In this document: positions 43,873 to 51,427 of the stretch, piece by piece
Layout of the letters: every line of letters begins with the position of its first letter
Numbering within the stretch: position 1 is the first letter of the stretch
Assembly (NCBI RefSeq): GCF_023074055.1
Contig: NZ_JADPKR010000100.1
Span: forward strand, 62,001 to 126,000
Direction: 5' to 3'
DNA from: Bradyrhizobium sp. 141
Lineage (GTDB): Bacteria > Pseudomonadota > Alphaproteobacteria > Rhizobiales > Xanthobacteraceae
Length of the DNA stretch: 64,000 nucleotides
Made by a program: the position numbers and the translations under genes
The notes under the pieces: model-generated
The model's database searches: none
What the model was told of the DNA's origin: nothing
What the model saw: the letters and a program-made list of their open reading frames with translations, nothing else

Positions 43873-44331
43873 CTATTTCCCCTTCATCATCTGGGCTGCA
43901 GTTTTGACGGCGCTGTGGATGCGAGTGTAAGTCCCGCAGCGACAAAGATTTCCGTCCATGGCCTCGGCGATTTCGGAGTCCGAGGGATCGGGGGTTTTAG
44001 ATAGCAGGGCCGCTGCAGTCATCATTTGACCGGACTGACAATAACCGCACTGCGCAACTTGGTGCTCGATCCAAGCCTGCTGAACGACGTGCAGGTTCGC
44101 GGGAGTTCCCAGGCCCTCGATTGTCGTGATGCTGCCGCGGACCTCGCCAGCGTTGATCGAGCAGGAGCGAACCGCGGTATTGTCGATATGAACGGTGCAC
44201 GCACCGCAAAGGCCCGCCCCGCAACCGTACTTCGGTCCCGAGATACCAAGCTCGTCTCGGAGCACCCAAAGGAGCGGCATTTCCGGTTCGACATCCAGAT
44301 CGTAGCGCTTACTGTTGACGGTCAACTGCAT
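43873..44331 (-). CDS. (2Fe-2S)-binding small subunit of molybdenum hydroxylase
   Basis: A 152-residue protein with the two typical clusters: a plant-type ferredoxin site with Cys37, Cys42, Cys45 and Cys57 (YGCGAGLCGACT, RSCSI), and a C-terminal helical site with Cys95, Cys98, Cys130 and Cys132 (QCGYCQSGQM, GNLCRCGTY). ATG 44331 gives the usual length; the open frame upstream to 44919 is a shadow. It should travel with the Tat-exported large subunit. It lies beside the membrane methyltransferase gene. Confidence 0.93.
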   Translation of the reverse strand: MQLTVNSKRYDLDVEPEMPLLWVLRDELGISGPKYGCGAGLCGACTVHIDNTAVRSCSINAGEVRGSITTIEGLGTPANLHVVQQAWIEHQVAQCGYCQSGQMMTAAALLSKTPDPSDSEIAEAMDGNLCRCGTYTRIHSAVKTAAQMMKGK

Positions 44332-44420
44332 TGCGAATGCTCCTATAGTTGCGAACAACGGCACCTGCCCGCCTGTCCAAGCGCGATCAGAAGGCCCCGC
44401 AGGCGGCAGCTGCGGAATAG

Positions 44421-44894
44421 TCAGAGCCAGCGGCGAACCTCGGCCTTGTAGCGGCGGTAGTCGTCGCCGAACTTCGCTTCGAGATAGCGCTCCTCGCGGG
44501 CGATCACCTGCGTCTGGATCGCGATCAGCACCATCGGGAGCAAGGCGAAGGCGATCGGCCCGTCGAAGCCGATCGCAAGGCCGGCATAAATGAGCGCCAT
44601 GCCGAGATACATGGGATTGCGGGTCCACTGATAAGGGCCGGTCGTTGCGATGAGGGTCGTTGGCTGCGACGGCGGAACGTTGGTGCCCAGCCGCCGGAAC
44701 AGCCCCGCCGCCGCAAGCATCATCGCCGCGCCGGCAACGAACAGCAGCGCGCCCGTCGCGACCCGCGACCGCCAGTCTATGCCGAAAGAGCGCAGGGTGA
44801 CGAACCGCTCCGCCGCCAGCCCCAACAGCAGCGCTCCCAGATAGATGAAGGGCGGAGGGAAGCGCACACCCGCGCTGTCCGGTTCGACGGCCAT
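44421..44894 (-). CDS. isoprenylcysteine/PEMT-type membrane methyltransferase
   Basis: A 157-residue protein with four hydrophobic helices. The ICMT/NnrU-like signature is RNPMYLGMALIYAGLAIGFDG with the C-terminal RYLEAKFGDDYRRYKAEVRRWL motif, which binds S-adenosylmethionine. ATG 44894 is 6 bases after TTGGAG. Its target may be an isoprenoid or lipid. It is 89 bases upstream of the 2Fe-2S gene on the same strand, and its start lies just before the left edge of repeat copy B, so it may depend on the same promoter region. Confidence 0.85.
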   Translation of the reverse strand: MAVEPDSAGVRFPPPFIYLGALLLGLAAERFVTLRSFGIDWRSRVATGALLFVAGAAMMLAAAGLFRRLGTNVPPSQPTTLIATTGPYQWTRNPMYLGMALIYAGLAIGFDGPIAFALLPMVLIAIQTQVIAREERYLEAKFGDDYRRYKAEVRRWL

Positions 44895-44915
44895 GCTCAT
44901 CTCCAATCTGTGCTC

Positions 44916-45809
44916 TCAACTCAGCATCGATTGCTGGGCGAAGATACCCGCCATCGCGCCCTGCGATGATGCCTGGGTGACCGAGGGCAAGAAGACCGTG
45001 GTGAGGTCGCCAGCGGCGTAGATACCGGGCATGCTGGTTTGGCGGCGCTCGTCGACCTTCAGGGCGATGCCGCCGGGCGTATCGACCGTGGCGAGGCCCA
45101 GTGATTCATGCAGGCTTGCGGACGGCTTGGTGCGCGGATGCGCGAACAGGATGTCGACCGCGACATTGCGGCCGGTATCGACATTGACGGTGGCGTTATG
45201 GCCCCCGTGATGGGCGATCCCGGTGATCCGGCCGTCGACGACAGGTATGCTTCGGCGCGCCAGATCGGCCCGGATATCGGGCGGAATGTCGTGACCATCG
45301 GCGAAGAGCGTCAACTTGTCGGTCCAATCGAGGAACAGCCTGGCCTGATTGTGCGACTGCGGGCCGGACCAGACGAGGCCCCAATGCTTGCCGGCGACTT
45401 CAAAGCCGTCGCAATAGGGGCAGGGCACGATGGACGTGCCCCAGCTTTCGGCAAAGCCCGGAACGTCAGGCATCTGGTCGGCAATGCCATAGCTCAGGAT
45501 CAGGCGGCGCGCCCCAAGGCTTTCGCCATCGCCAGTGAGGACAGAGAAATCGTCGATGGCGCCGGAGACCCTGTCGGCCCGGGCACTGACCAGCCTGATC
45601 GTGGGATAGCGCGCCAGCTGCTGCCGCGCCTCGGCCAGGATGGCCAGCGGTGGCTTGTGATCGTGGCCGAGCAGGCCATGCGAGTGGCCGGCGAAGCGGT
45701 TGCGCGGCAGGCCGGTATCGAGAACGGTGACCCTGCGGCGGGCACGGCCGAGCTGCAGGGCGCCGGCGAGACCGGCAAAGCTGCCGCCGATGATGATGAC
45801 GTCATCCAT
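44916..45809 (-). CDS. NAD(P)/FAD-dependent oxidoreductase (thioredoxin reductase-like), copy B
   Basis: A 297-residue flavoprotein, duplicate of the gene at 38397. FAD site GGSFAGLAG and CPYC are unchanged. Five substitutions separate the copies, mostly in the segment between the NAD-binding and FAD-binding parts. ATG 45809 has the same ribosome site. It ends 22 bases before the methyltransferase gene in the same direction. Confidence 0.92.
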   Translation of the reverse strand: MDDVIIIGGSFAGLAGALQLGRARRRVTVLDTGLPRNRFAGHSHGLLGHDHKPPLAILAEARQQLARYPTIRLVSARADRVSGAIDDFSVLTGDGESLGARRLILSYGIADQMPDVPGFAESWGTSIVPCPYCDGFEVAGKHWGLVWSGPQSHNQARLFLDWTDKLTLFADGHDIPPDIRADLARRSIPVVDGRITGIAHHGGHNATVNVDTGRNVAVDILFAHPRTKPSASLHESLGLATVDTPGGIALKVDERRQTSMPGIYAAGDLTTVFLPSVTQASSQGAMAGIFAQQSMLS

Positions 45810-45877
45810 GGTGATGGGCTCCGTTGGGGGGCAGGTTGAAACCCACCCATTGGCTTGCATATTTCCGACACTGCATG

Positions 45878-45903
45878 GTATCGTAATTCAAGAATTAGGA
45901 TAC
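45878..45903. promoter_or_regulatory. imperfect palindrome, probable TetR operator (copy B)
   Basis: Identical to the site at 39359-39384 because it is in the duplicated segment. Each TetR copy could therefore bind both sites, cross-regulating both loci. Confidence 0.65.
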
Positions 45904-45920
45904 TGTCAAGGACTGGAACT

Positions 45921-46613
45921 GTGGTGACCGAAAACAGCCAGCGCCGGCGCGGCCGGCCCGCCAACGAGGCGCTTGGCCAAACGATCGTCGACGCCGCGCG
46001 CGAACTCTTTATGGAATTGGGTTTTCAAGCGACGACATTGGACAAGGTCGCCCAGCGAGCGAAGATATCCAAGCTCAGCATCTACAGGCACTTCGAGAAC
46101 AAGGAGGCGCTGTTCGGCGCGGCCATGGCGGCCGGCTGCCGTCAGTTGTTTGCACCACAGGCCCTTCTTGAAGGCGTCGACAGTTCGGTCGAAGATCAGC
46201 TCATGGCGGTGGGATCATTACTGCTTCGCACGCTGTTGAGACCGGACGTCCGCAGTGTCGAAGCCATGGTCATGGCCGACAAGACCAGTCAAAACTCGTT
46301 AAGCAAGCTCCATTTCGAAGCCGGCCCCGTCCATGTCATCGCCCAAATCGAGGCCCTGTTGCGTCAGTTGCACGCGAAGGCGGTTCTGAACGTGCCCGAT
46401 CCTTTCCGGTCCGCCCGCTTGTTTGCCGCGCTTTTCAAAGGATCCGATCTCCTGATGATCGCACGCTTCGATCAGGCGAGAGCAGAGGACGACAAGGAAA
46501 TCGAATCCTATTGCCGGTCGGCCGTCGCCATGTTCATCGCCGCGCACGGCGTCAACGGCCACGCGGGCGGATATTCGCATCGTGTTCCAACGTCGCACCA
46601 ATCCGAAGTGTAG
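45921..46613 (+). CDS. TetR family transcriptional regulator, copy B
   Basis: A 230-residue repressor, duplicate of 39402-40097, with GTG 45921 as the likely start. It is identical to copy A up to the repeat's end, then diverges: here the last residues are SHRVPTSHQSEV. The helix-turn-helix, ligand pocket and operator are the same in both, so the two proteins should be functionally equivalent or able to form mixed dimers. Confidence 0.87.
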   Translation: MVTENSQRRRGRPANEALGQTIVDAARELFMELGFQATTLDKVAQRAKISKLSIYRHFENKEALFGAAMAAGCRQLFAPQALLEGVDSSVEDQLMAVGSLLLRTLLRPDVRSVEAMVMADKTSQNSLSKLHFEAGPVHVIAQIEALLRQLHAKAVLNVPDPFRSARLFAALFKGSDLLMIARFDQARAEDDKEIESYCRSAVAMFIAAHGVNGHAGGYSHRVPTSHQSEV

Positions 46614-46757
46614 CGTTTTCATGAAGAAAAGTTGCGAGGAGACTGACCGGCATTACAGTGACAGTGCACAAAACATCCCATCAAGCGGAAGCGGCGAACC
46701 CTCGGCAGCGCATTCCCCGAATCCAGTCCGCCTTCGCATTGCAGGCTTCGGCGTGAC

Positions 46758-46830
46758 AGCCTTCGTTCGCTTCGCCGGGAGATCTTGGCGCTGGCTTGCC
46801 GAGCCGAAGCTCGCGAAGCGAGCGAAGGCT
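46758..46830 (-). repeat. hairpin beside tRNA fragment (copy of 48764-48836)
   Basis: AGCCTTCGTTCGCTTCGC (46758-46775) pairs with GCGAAGCGAGCGAAGGCT (46813-46830), with one G-T wobble. The same hairpin lies beside the intact tRNA. Together with the adjacent tRNA piece, the repeated segment is about 130 bases long. Confidence 0.65.
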
Positions 46831-46882
46831 GGTGGGCACGGCAGGACTCGAACCTGCAACCAGACCGTTATGAGCGGCCGGC
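46830..46882 (-). repeat. tRNA-Ile(CAT) 3' fragment, second copy
   Basis: 53 bases match the 3' part of the tRNA at 48836-48911 at an offset of 2006, with one visible mismatch (GGGCACGG instead of GGGCCCGG). The match stops in the anticodon arm. The flanking hairpin is also shared. It suggests a second integration or duplication at the same tRNA, bounding the amidohydrolase gene. Confidence 0.7.
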
Positions 46883-46895
46883 GCTCCTCCACCCC

Positions 46896-48545
46896 CTATT
46901 TCGCGCCCGCAAAAACATCCGCCGCATAGACGACCTTACCGCCTACGAGCGTCAGCAGAGACGCCGTGGCGCCAATTTGCTCGACGGGGACGGACGTGAA
47001 ATCCCGGTCGAGAATCGCCAAGTCGGCGAGCTTGCCGGTTTCGAGCGTGCCGCGCCGCGTCTCGTCGAAGCAGAACCAGGCGCTTCCTACGGTGTAGAGG
47101 CGCAAGGCATCTTCGCGGCTGGGTGTTTCGTCCGACCCGCGCGTCGATAGTCCGCCGACGGTCTTGCCGTCGAGCATCCATTGCAGCGCGACGAACGGAT
47201 TGTAGGATGCGACCCGATGCGCATCCGTGCCGGCCCCGACATGGACGCCCGTGCGCAACGCTGTGACGATGGGCGGCATGCTGCGCGCGGCTTCGCCGGC
47301 CTGCGCCACGATACGGTCGCCTCCGAGATACATGGCGTCCTGCATGGTCCAGCCGATACCAAGCGCCTTCATCCGTGCCAGCGTTTCGGGCGAGGTGTTG
47401 TCGAGATGGGCGATGGACCAGCGCAGCGGCGCGATCGGCGTCTCCTTGTTGACCTCTTCATAGAGGTCCAGGAGTTGATGGACGGACTTGTCTTCCTGCC
47501 AGTGAAGGGTGACCGTCAGCCCTTGTTTTGCCGCCCAGCGAATGATCTCGAGGAACTTGCCCTTGGCGGCCGCATCGGGCGCGTTGTTGTTGTACATGGC
47601 GCCCGTGACCCGCTCGCCGATTCCATTGAAGCGGAGCATGTCGTCGCCGAATCCCATCGGCAGGAACGGCGTGAGGCTCTTGTACTCCTCGAATTCTGCG
47701 CCGACATTCTGGGCGAACAGGCTGTAGGCGACCCGTACAGACAGTGATTTCTCGCGCCAGAGCTTTTGCAGGGCGGCGTAGTGGCTAGGATAGATGCTGA
47801 AGCCGCCGGGATCCACGATCCCGGTAATTCCGAGACGATTGAGTTCCGTGAAGAACTGCCGGGTCCCGGCGACATTCTCTTCGAAGTTCGGCCTCGGCAG
47901 GCGATCGAACAGCGCGGAGATGCTGACAATGGAGCCGTTGAACCAACCCGTGGTTTCGCCCGACGCAGCGCGTTCGGCCGTCATTCCGGCCGGCAATTGA
48001 TCCGAGGAAATTCCGAGGGCTTGTTGCGCTTTCGGCGTCATGAGCAGCGCCGAATAGAACAGCTGGATGTAAGCCGGATTGTCAGGAACGACCGACATCA
48101 CCTCGGCCAGGGTCGGCCGCCGCTTTTCCGCAAATTGCAGTTCGCTCCAGCCACCGGCCACGATGATCCAGGACGCCGGACGCGCTTTTGCCGCCTGGCG
48201 TAAGCGTTCCATCGCCTCGCCGATTGTCTTTGCGCCGATCCAGTTGACCTCTGTTGCGTAGGTGAGGCCGGCGCGCACGGCGTGAATGTGGGAATCGATC
48301 AATCCCGGAATGATCGTGCGTCCGCCTGCGTCGACGCGGCGCGTCGCGGGCCCGATCAGGCCTTCCATGGCGTCGTTGCCGCCGACTGCAACGATCCTGC
48401 CTTCGCGGACTGCGAGTGCTTGCGCGATCGTCGATGCGGGATCCAGCGTCACGATTTTTGCGTTCGTGACAATGAGGTCGGCCTTTTGTGCGTGAGCCAA
48501 AGTCGCCCAGCACGAGATCACCAAAATCGTCAGAAGCTTGCGCAT
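46896..48545 (-). CDS. YtcJ-like amidohydrolase, exported
   Basis: A 549-residue metal-dependent hydrolase of the Amidohydro_3 type. A Sec signal peptide (MRKLLTILVISCWATLAHAQ) makes it periplasmic, unlike most cytosolic relatives. Metal-binding His are seen in GLIDSHIHAVRAG and later in VTLHWQEDKSVHQLLDL, WSIAHLDNTS and VGAGTDAHRVAS. The N-terminal and C-terminal beta sandwich parts are complete, and the C-terminus retains the typical ETGKLADLAILDRDFTSVP segment. It lies between two tRNA-Ile fragments. ATG 48545 was preferred to an upstream start because it puts the signal peptide first. Confidence 0.88.
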   Translation of the reverse strand: MRKLLTILVISCWATLAHAQKADLIVTNAKIVTLDPASTIAQALAVREGRIVAVGGNDAMEGLIGPATRRVDAGGRTIIPGLIDSHIHAVRAGLTYATEVNWIGAKTIGEAMERLRQAAKARPASWIIVAGGWSELQFAEKRRPTLAEVMSVVPDNPAYIQLFYSALLMTPKAQQALGISSDQLPAGMTAERAASGETTGWFNGSIVSISALFDRLPRPNFEENVAGTRQFFTELNRLGITGIVDPGGFSIYPSHYAALQKLWREKSLSVRVAYSLFAQNVGAEFEEYKSLTPFLPMGFGDDMLRFNGIGERVTGAMYNNNAPDAAAKGKFLEIIRWAAKQGLTVTLHWQEDKSVHQLLDLYEEVNKETPIAPLRWSIAHLDNTSPETLARMKALGIGWTMQDAMYLGGDRIVAQAGEAARSMPPIVTALRTGVHVGAGTDAHRVASYNPFVALQWMLDGKTVGGLSTRGSDETPSREDALRLYTVGSAWFCFDETRRGTLETGKLADLAILDRDFTSVPVEQIGATASLLTLVGGKVVYAADVFAGAK

Positions 48546-48763
48546 ATTCAGTTCCGAAATGAGAGAGGCAGGAGTGAGAGGGGTCAGGAGCTGCGCCGCA
48601 CATCCGCCGCTGGATGCGCTCGCGGACATCGCGTGTCGCAACGGGGAGTGTCGTGATCTTGATCATGTCTCAAATAAAATCAGCCAGTCCACCGGAAAAT
48701 CCGGTCATGGCCCTGGTCATTTGATTTTGGAGCCGGCCTTCGCCCGTTGGGCTTCGGCGCGGC

Positions 48764-48836
48764 AGCCTTCGCTCGCTTCGCCTTTGGTGTATGGCGCTGG
48801 CTCGCCGAGCCGAAGCTCGCGAAGCGAGCGAAGGCT
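48764..48836 (-). repeat. 18-bp hairpin adjoining the 3' end of tRNA-Ile(CAT)
   Basis: AGCCTTCGCTCGCTTCGC (48764-48781) is a perfect inverted copy of 48819-48836; the right arm ends on the first base of the tRNA's CCA complement. In the tRNA's direction it lies directly downstream, so it may help termination or 3' processing. It is repeated beside the tRNA fragment at 46830. Confidence 0.7.
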
Positions 48837-48911
48837 GGTGGGCCCGGCAGGACTCGAACCTGCAACCAGACCGTTATGAGCGGCCGGCTCTAACCATTGA
48901 GCTACAGGCCC
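48836..48911 (-). tRNA. tRNA-Ile (anticodon CAT, lysidine type)
   Basis: 76 bases fold as a full cloverleaf. The acceptor stem GGGCCTG pairs with CGGGCCC (one G-T pair), the discriminator A is followed by an encoded CCA, the D arm is GCTC-GAGC, the anticodon stem GGCCG-CGGTC holds the loop CTCATAA, and the T arm is GCAGG-TTCGAGT-CCTGC. The CAT anticodon with this body matches the minor isoleucine tRNA of bacteria, whose C34 is changed to lysidine by TilS so that it reads AUA, rather than methionine tRNA. It is the probable insertion target for the island. Confidence 0.93.
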
Positions 48912-49255
48912 CGCCGCGAGACGACCCGCGGAACGCGCGGCCGGCAACGGTGCGCGGTTCGTTTACAGGGATGGGGGCGGGGGTGCAATGCTGGCTCTGG
49001 CGGAGGGGAACGCCGGCGCAGCATCGTCGATCGTTTTCGAATTCCCGAATTGGCGATGATGACTGTATAACCCTGTTTTGCCCGACGAAGCAAACCGCCT
49101 TGCGGAGGACCCGTTTTTCGGGTTCGGTAACCCATTGAAATTGCTGGCCTCGTCTACTGTGCATGGGGTTGTTTTGCGACTTTTGAAGAGAGGGACCCTC
49201 CCGGGCCCCCTCCGATGCGTTGCCGACGAGTCGCAAGCGCGCTGCAGGCCCTTCG
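48912..49255. other. intergenic region upstream of tRNA
   Basis: 344 bases between the tRNA and the Bug gene, which both read leftward. A GC-rich inverted stretch (GGGACCCTCCCGGGCCCCC, around 49190-49210) could form a hairpin after the Bug gene. I see no coding region. Confidence 0.45.
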
Positions 49256-50230
49256 CTAGTCCACCGAGACCCCCGCGAACTCCACGACCTTCTTCCACTT
49301 CTCGGTCTCGTCGGTGACCAGCTTGCCGAACTCGGCGGGCGTCATCGCCTTGGGGAGGCCGCCGACTTCAGTGAGGCGGGCGACCAGCTTGGGGTCCTTC
49401 AGCGCTTCGCCGACGGCCTTGTTGAGGATCTCGATCACCTCGCTCGGCGTGCCCTTCGGCGCGGAGATGCCGTAGAAGCCGATCGATTCGAAGCCGGGCA
49501 CGGTCTCGGCGATCGCGGGCACGTCGGGCACGCTCGGCCAGCGCTGCGGCGAGGTCACGCCCAGCGCGCGGACGTTGCCGCCCTTGGCCTGCTCCAGCGC
49601 GGAGGGCAGATTGTCGAAGATCAGCTGCACCTTGTTGGAGATGATGTCGGGGAAGGCGATCGCAGATCCCCGATAGGGCACGTGCACCATGTCGCACTTG
49701 GTCAGCACCTTGAACAGCTCCGCCGACATATGCACCGAGGTGCCGTTGCCGGACGAGGCAAAGGAGATCTTTCCGGGATTGGCCTTGCAGTAGTCGACGA
49801 ACTCCTGGACCGTCTTCGCCGGGAACGCGTTGGAGACGACCAGCATGTTGGTGAGCTGCATGATGCTGGCGACCGGAACAGTGTCGCGCAAAAAGTCGAA
49901 CGGCAGCTTCTTGTAGAGTGAGGTCGAGATCGCGTTGTTGGGCGCGACGAACAGCAGCGTGTAGCCGTCCGGCGGTGAGTTGATCGCGGCGGCCGCGGCG
50001 ATGTTGCCGCCGGAGCCGGTGCGGTTCTCGACGATGAATTGCTGGCCGAGACGGTCGGACAGCCACTGCGCCATGATCCGCGCCACGATGTCGACCGGGC
50101 CGCCGGCGGAAAAGCCGATCAGCCAATGCACGGGGCGGTCGGGATAGGCGGCGGAGGCGGGAGGCGCGGCGCTGAAAAGACCTAAGAGAACTGCGAGCCC
50201 AAAAACACCGCACCGCAAATTTCGCAACAT
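49256..50230 (-). CDS. Bug-type tripartite tricarboxylate transporter substrate-binding protein
   Basis: A 324-residue periplasmic binding protein. GGGAGACGTC before ATG 50230 decides the start. Signal peptide ends near PPASAAY. Family signature: YPDRPVHWLIGFSAGGPVDIVARIMAQWL, the VENRTGSGGNIAA loop and DGYTLLFVAPN. It is an orphan with no TctAB genes. It is divergent from a TAXI-type protein gene, 109 bases between the starts. The ligand is probably a small carboxylate, but unknown. Confidence 0.9.
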   Translation of the reverse strand: MLRNLRCGVFGLAVLLGLFSAAPPASAAYPDRPVHWLIGFSAGGPVDIVARIMAQWLSDRLGQQFIVENRTGSGGNIAAAAAINSPPDGYTLLFVAPNNAISTSLYKKLPFDFLRDTVPVASIMQLTNMLVVSNAFPAKTVQEFVDYCKANPGKISFASSGNGTSVHMSAELFKVLTKCDMVHVPYRGSAIAFPDIISNKVQLIFDNLPSALEQAKGGNVRALGVTSPQRWPSVPDVPAIAETVPGFESIGFYGISAPKGTPSEVIEILNKAVGEALKDPKLVARLTEVGGLPKAMTPAEFGKLVTDETEKWKKVVEFAGVSVD

Positions 50231-50339
50231 GACGTCTCCCATTGTTCTATTGTCGTTGCGGGGCATGCTTTCACAAAATCGGGCCGCTGCCTACATCGTC
50301 ACTCAAGTCGGTGTTGACGCGGGTCCGTCAGGGACGACC

Positions 50340-51299
50340 ATGAGATTCGCGATCATCCTCATCAGCGCGCTGCTCTTGAGCCCCGCCGCTGCGCAAACCG
50401 GAGGCACGGCCATTTCCACCACGACGATCAGCCTGGGCACCGCGACGCCCGGCGGCGGCTTTCCGCTCTATGGCAACGCTTTCGCGGACGTGATGAACGC
50501 GGCCGATCCGCAAATCTCCATCGCACCCCGCAACACCAAGGGCAGCAACGAGAACATCCCGCTGCTGGAGAAGGGCGAGCTCGATCTCGCGTTGGTCGCG
50601 GGCGAGCCGGCCTATGAAGCCTTTGCCGGCATCGGCCGCGCACCCGTACGGCTGAAGATCCTCACGGCGATCTATTCCAACCCCGGCATGTTCGTTGTGC
50701 GCGCGGACAGTCCCTACAAGACCATCCGCGATCTCGTCGGCCAGCCGGTCGCGTTCGGCGCCAAGGGCTCGGGCCTGCCGATCCTGGCGCGCTACGTGCT
50801 TGATGGCCTCGGGTTGAAGCAGGACGAGGATTTCAAGGCCGTCTATCTCGACCGCGCCGGCGACGGCCCCGCGATGGTCGAGGACGGCCGCGTCTCAGCG
50901 CTCTGGGGCGCCGGCATCGGCTGGCCCGGCTTTGCCGCGGTCGCATCGAGCGCGTCAGGCGCGCGCTTCATCGCACCGAGCGTTGAAGAGATGACGCGCA
51001 TCCGCGCCAAGCATTCATTCCTGAAGCCGCTGACCGTGCCCGCCAACAGCTATCCGACGCAGACCGCGCCGATCGCCTCGCTCGGCTCCTGGAGCTTCGT
51101 GCTGACGCGCGAGGATTTGCCGGATGACGTCGCCTATCGCCTCGCGAAGACGCTGCACGGCAACGAGGCGAATTTCTGCAAGAAGCTGGCTCAAGCGTGC
51201 GAGACCACGGCGTCGAACACCGTTGCGGCCGCGCCGAGGCCGGAGCTGATCCATCCCGGCGTGATGAAGTACTTTCGCGAGATCGGCGTGGTGAAGTAG
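50340..51299 (+). CDS. TAXI-family TRAP solute-binding protein
   Basis: A 319-residue soluble periplasmic protein. Signal peptide MRFAIILISALLLSPAAAQ; the mature domain has the TAXI pattern: SLGTATPGGGFPLYGNAFADVM, ELDLALVAGEPAYEAFAG, and IRDLVGQPVAFGAKGSGLPILAR. The ATG at 50340 is the one that puts the signal peptide at the N-terminus. Unlike the island TAXI protein it has no C-terminal membrane helix. No TRAP permease is nearby. Confidence 0.88.
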   Translation: MRFAIILISALLLSPAAAQTGGTAISTTTISLGTATPGGGFPLYGNAFADVMNAADPQISIAPRNTKGSNENIPLLEKGELDLALVAGEPAYEAFAGIGRAPVRLKILTAIYSNPGMFVVRADSPYKTIRDLVGQPVAFGAKGSGLPILARYVLDGLGLKQDEDFKAVYLDRAGDGPAMVEDGRVSALWGAGIGWPGFAAVASSASGARFIAPSVEEMTRIRAKHSFLKPLTVPANSYPTQTAPIASLGSWSFVLTREDLPDDVAYRLAKTLHGNEANFCKKLAQACETTASNTVAAAPRPELIHPGVMKYFREIGVVK

Positions 51300-51320
51300 G
51301 ACGCAGCCACACCCGCTGCC

Positions 51321-51405
51321 GTCATGGCCGGGCTTGACCCGGCCATCCACGCGTCACCGCGTTTGAGGAGAGACGTGGATGCCCGGGACAAGCCCGGGCA
51401 TGACG
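51321..51405. repeat. interspersed palindromic repeat between convergent genes
   Basis: GTCATGGCCGGGCTTGACCC...CATCCACG is mirrored by CGTGGATGCCCGGGACAAGCCCGGGCATGACG. Each arm also contains its own small palindrome (GGCCGGG/CCCGGCC and GCCCGGG/CCCGGGC). It lies in the 128-base gap between two convergent genes and may terminate both. I recall this family as frequent in Bradyrhizobium. Confidence 0.75.
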
Positions 51406-51427
51406 AGTTGTGTGCTTTGCGAGATCG

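Larger units (their letters stand above)
44905..46578. repeat. 1.67-kb direct repeat, copy B
   Basis: Second copy of 38386-40059, shifted by 6519 bases. Mismatches are few; those I saw lie mainly in the flavoprotein gene and in the last 40 bases of the TetR gene, while the promoter and most of the TetR gene are identical as far as I can see by eye. Confidence 0.92.
21637..48911. mobile_element. putative 27-kb genomic island bounded by tRNA-Ile(CAT) sequence
   Basis: The right end is an intact tRNA-Ile(CAT) gene on the minus strand. The left end is a 49-base copy of its 3' part, in the same orientation and including the CCA end. A second partial copy lies inside at 46830-46882. This is the pattern left by integration into a tRNA 3' end. 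The genes between are accessory and include several duplications. No integrase, excisionase or transposase was found, so the element is at best degraded or trans-mobilised, and the limits are provisional. Confidence 0.5.

Noticed and set aside
44332..44919. Upstream extension of the 2Fe-2S protein by 196 residues
   Set aside because: The extra part is Arg/Pro-rich shadow sequence of the membrane methyltransferase gene; the ferredoxin domain starts properly at 44331.
38386..46578. Composite transposon
   Set aside because: The repeats have no transposase, no terminal inverted repeats and no visible target duplication. I describe them as direct repeats only.
48836..48911. Methionine tRNA (CAT anticodon)
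   Set aside because: The body matches the minor isoleucine tRNA pattern (GGGCC...GCTCAATGGTTAGAGC), and it lacks the marks of initiator tRNA. The final choice rests on the TilS identity elements, which I judge by eye.
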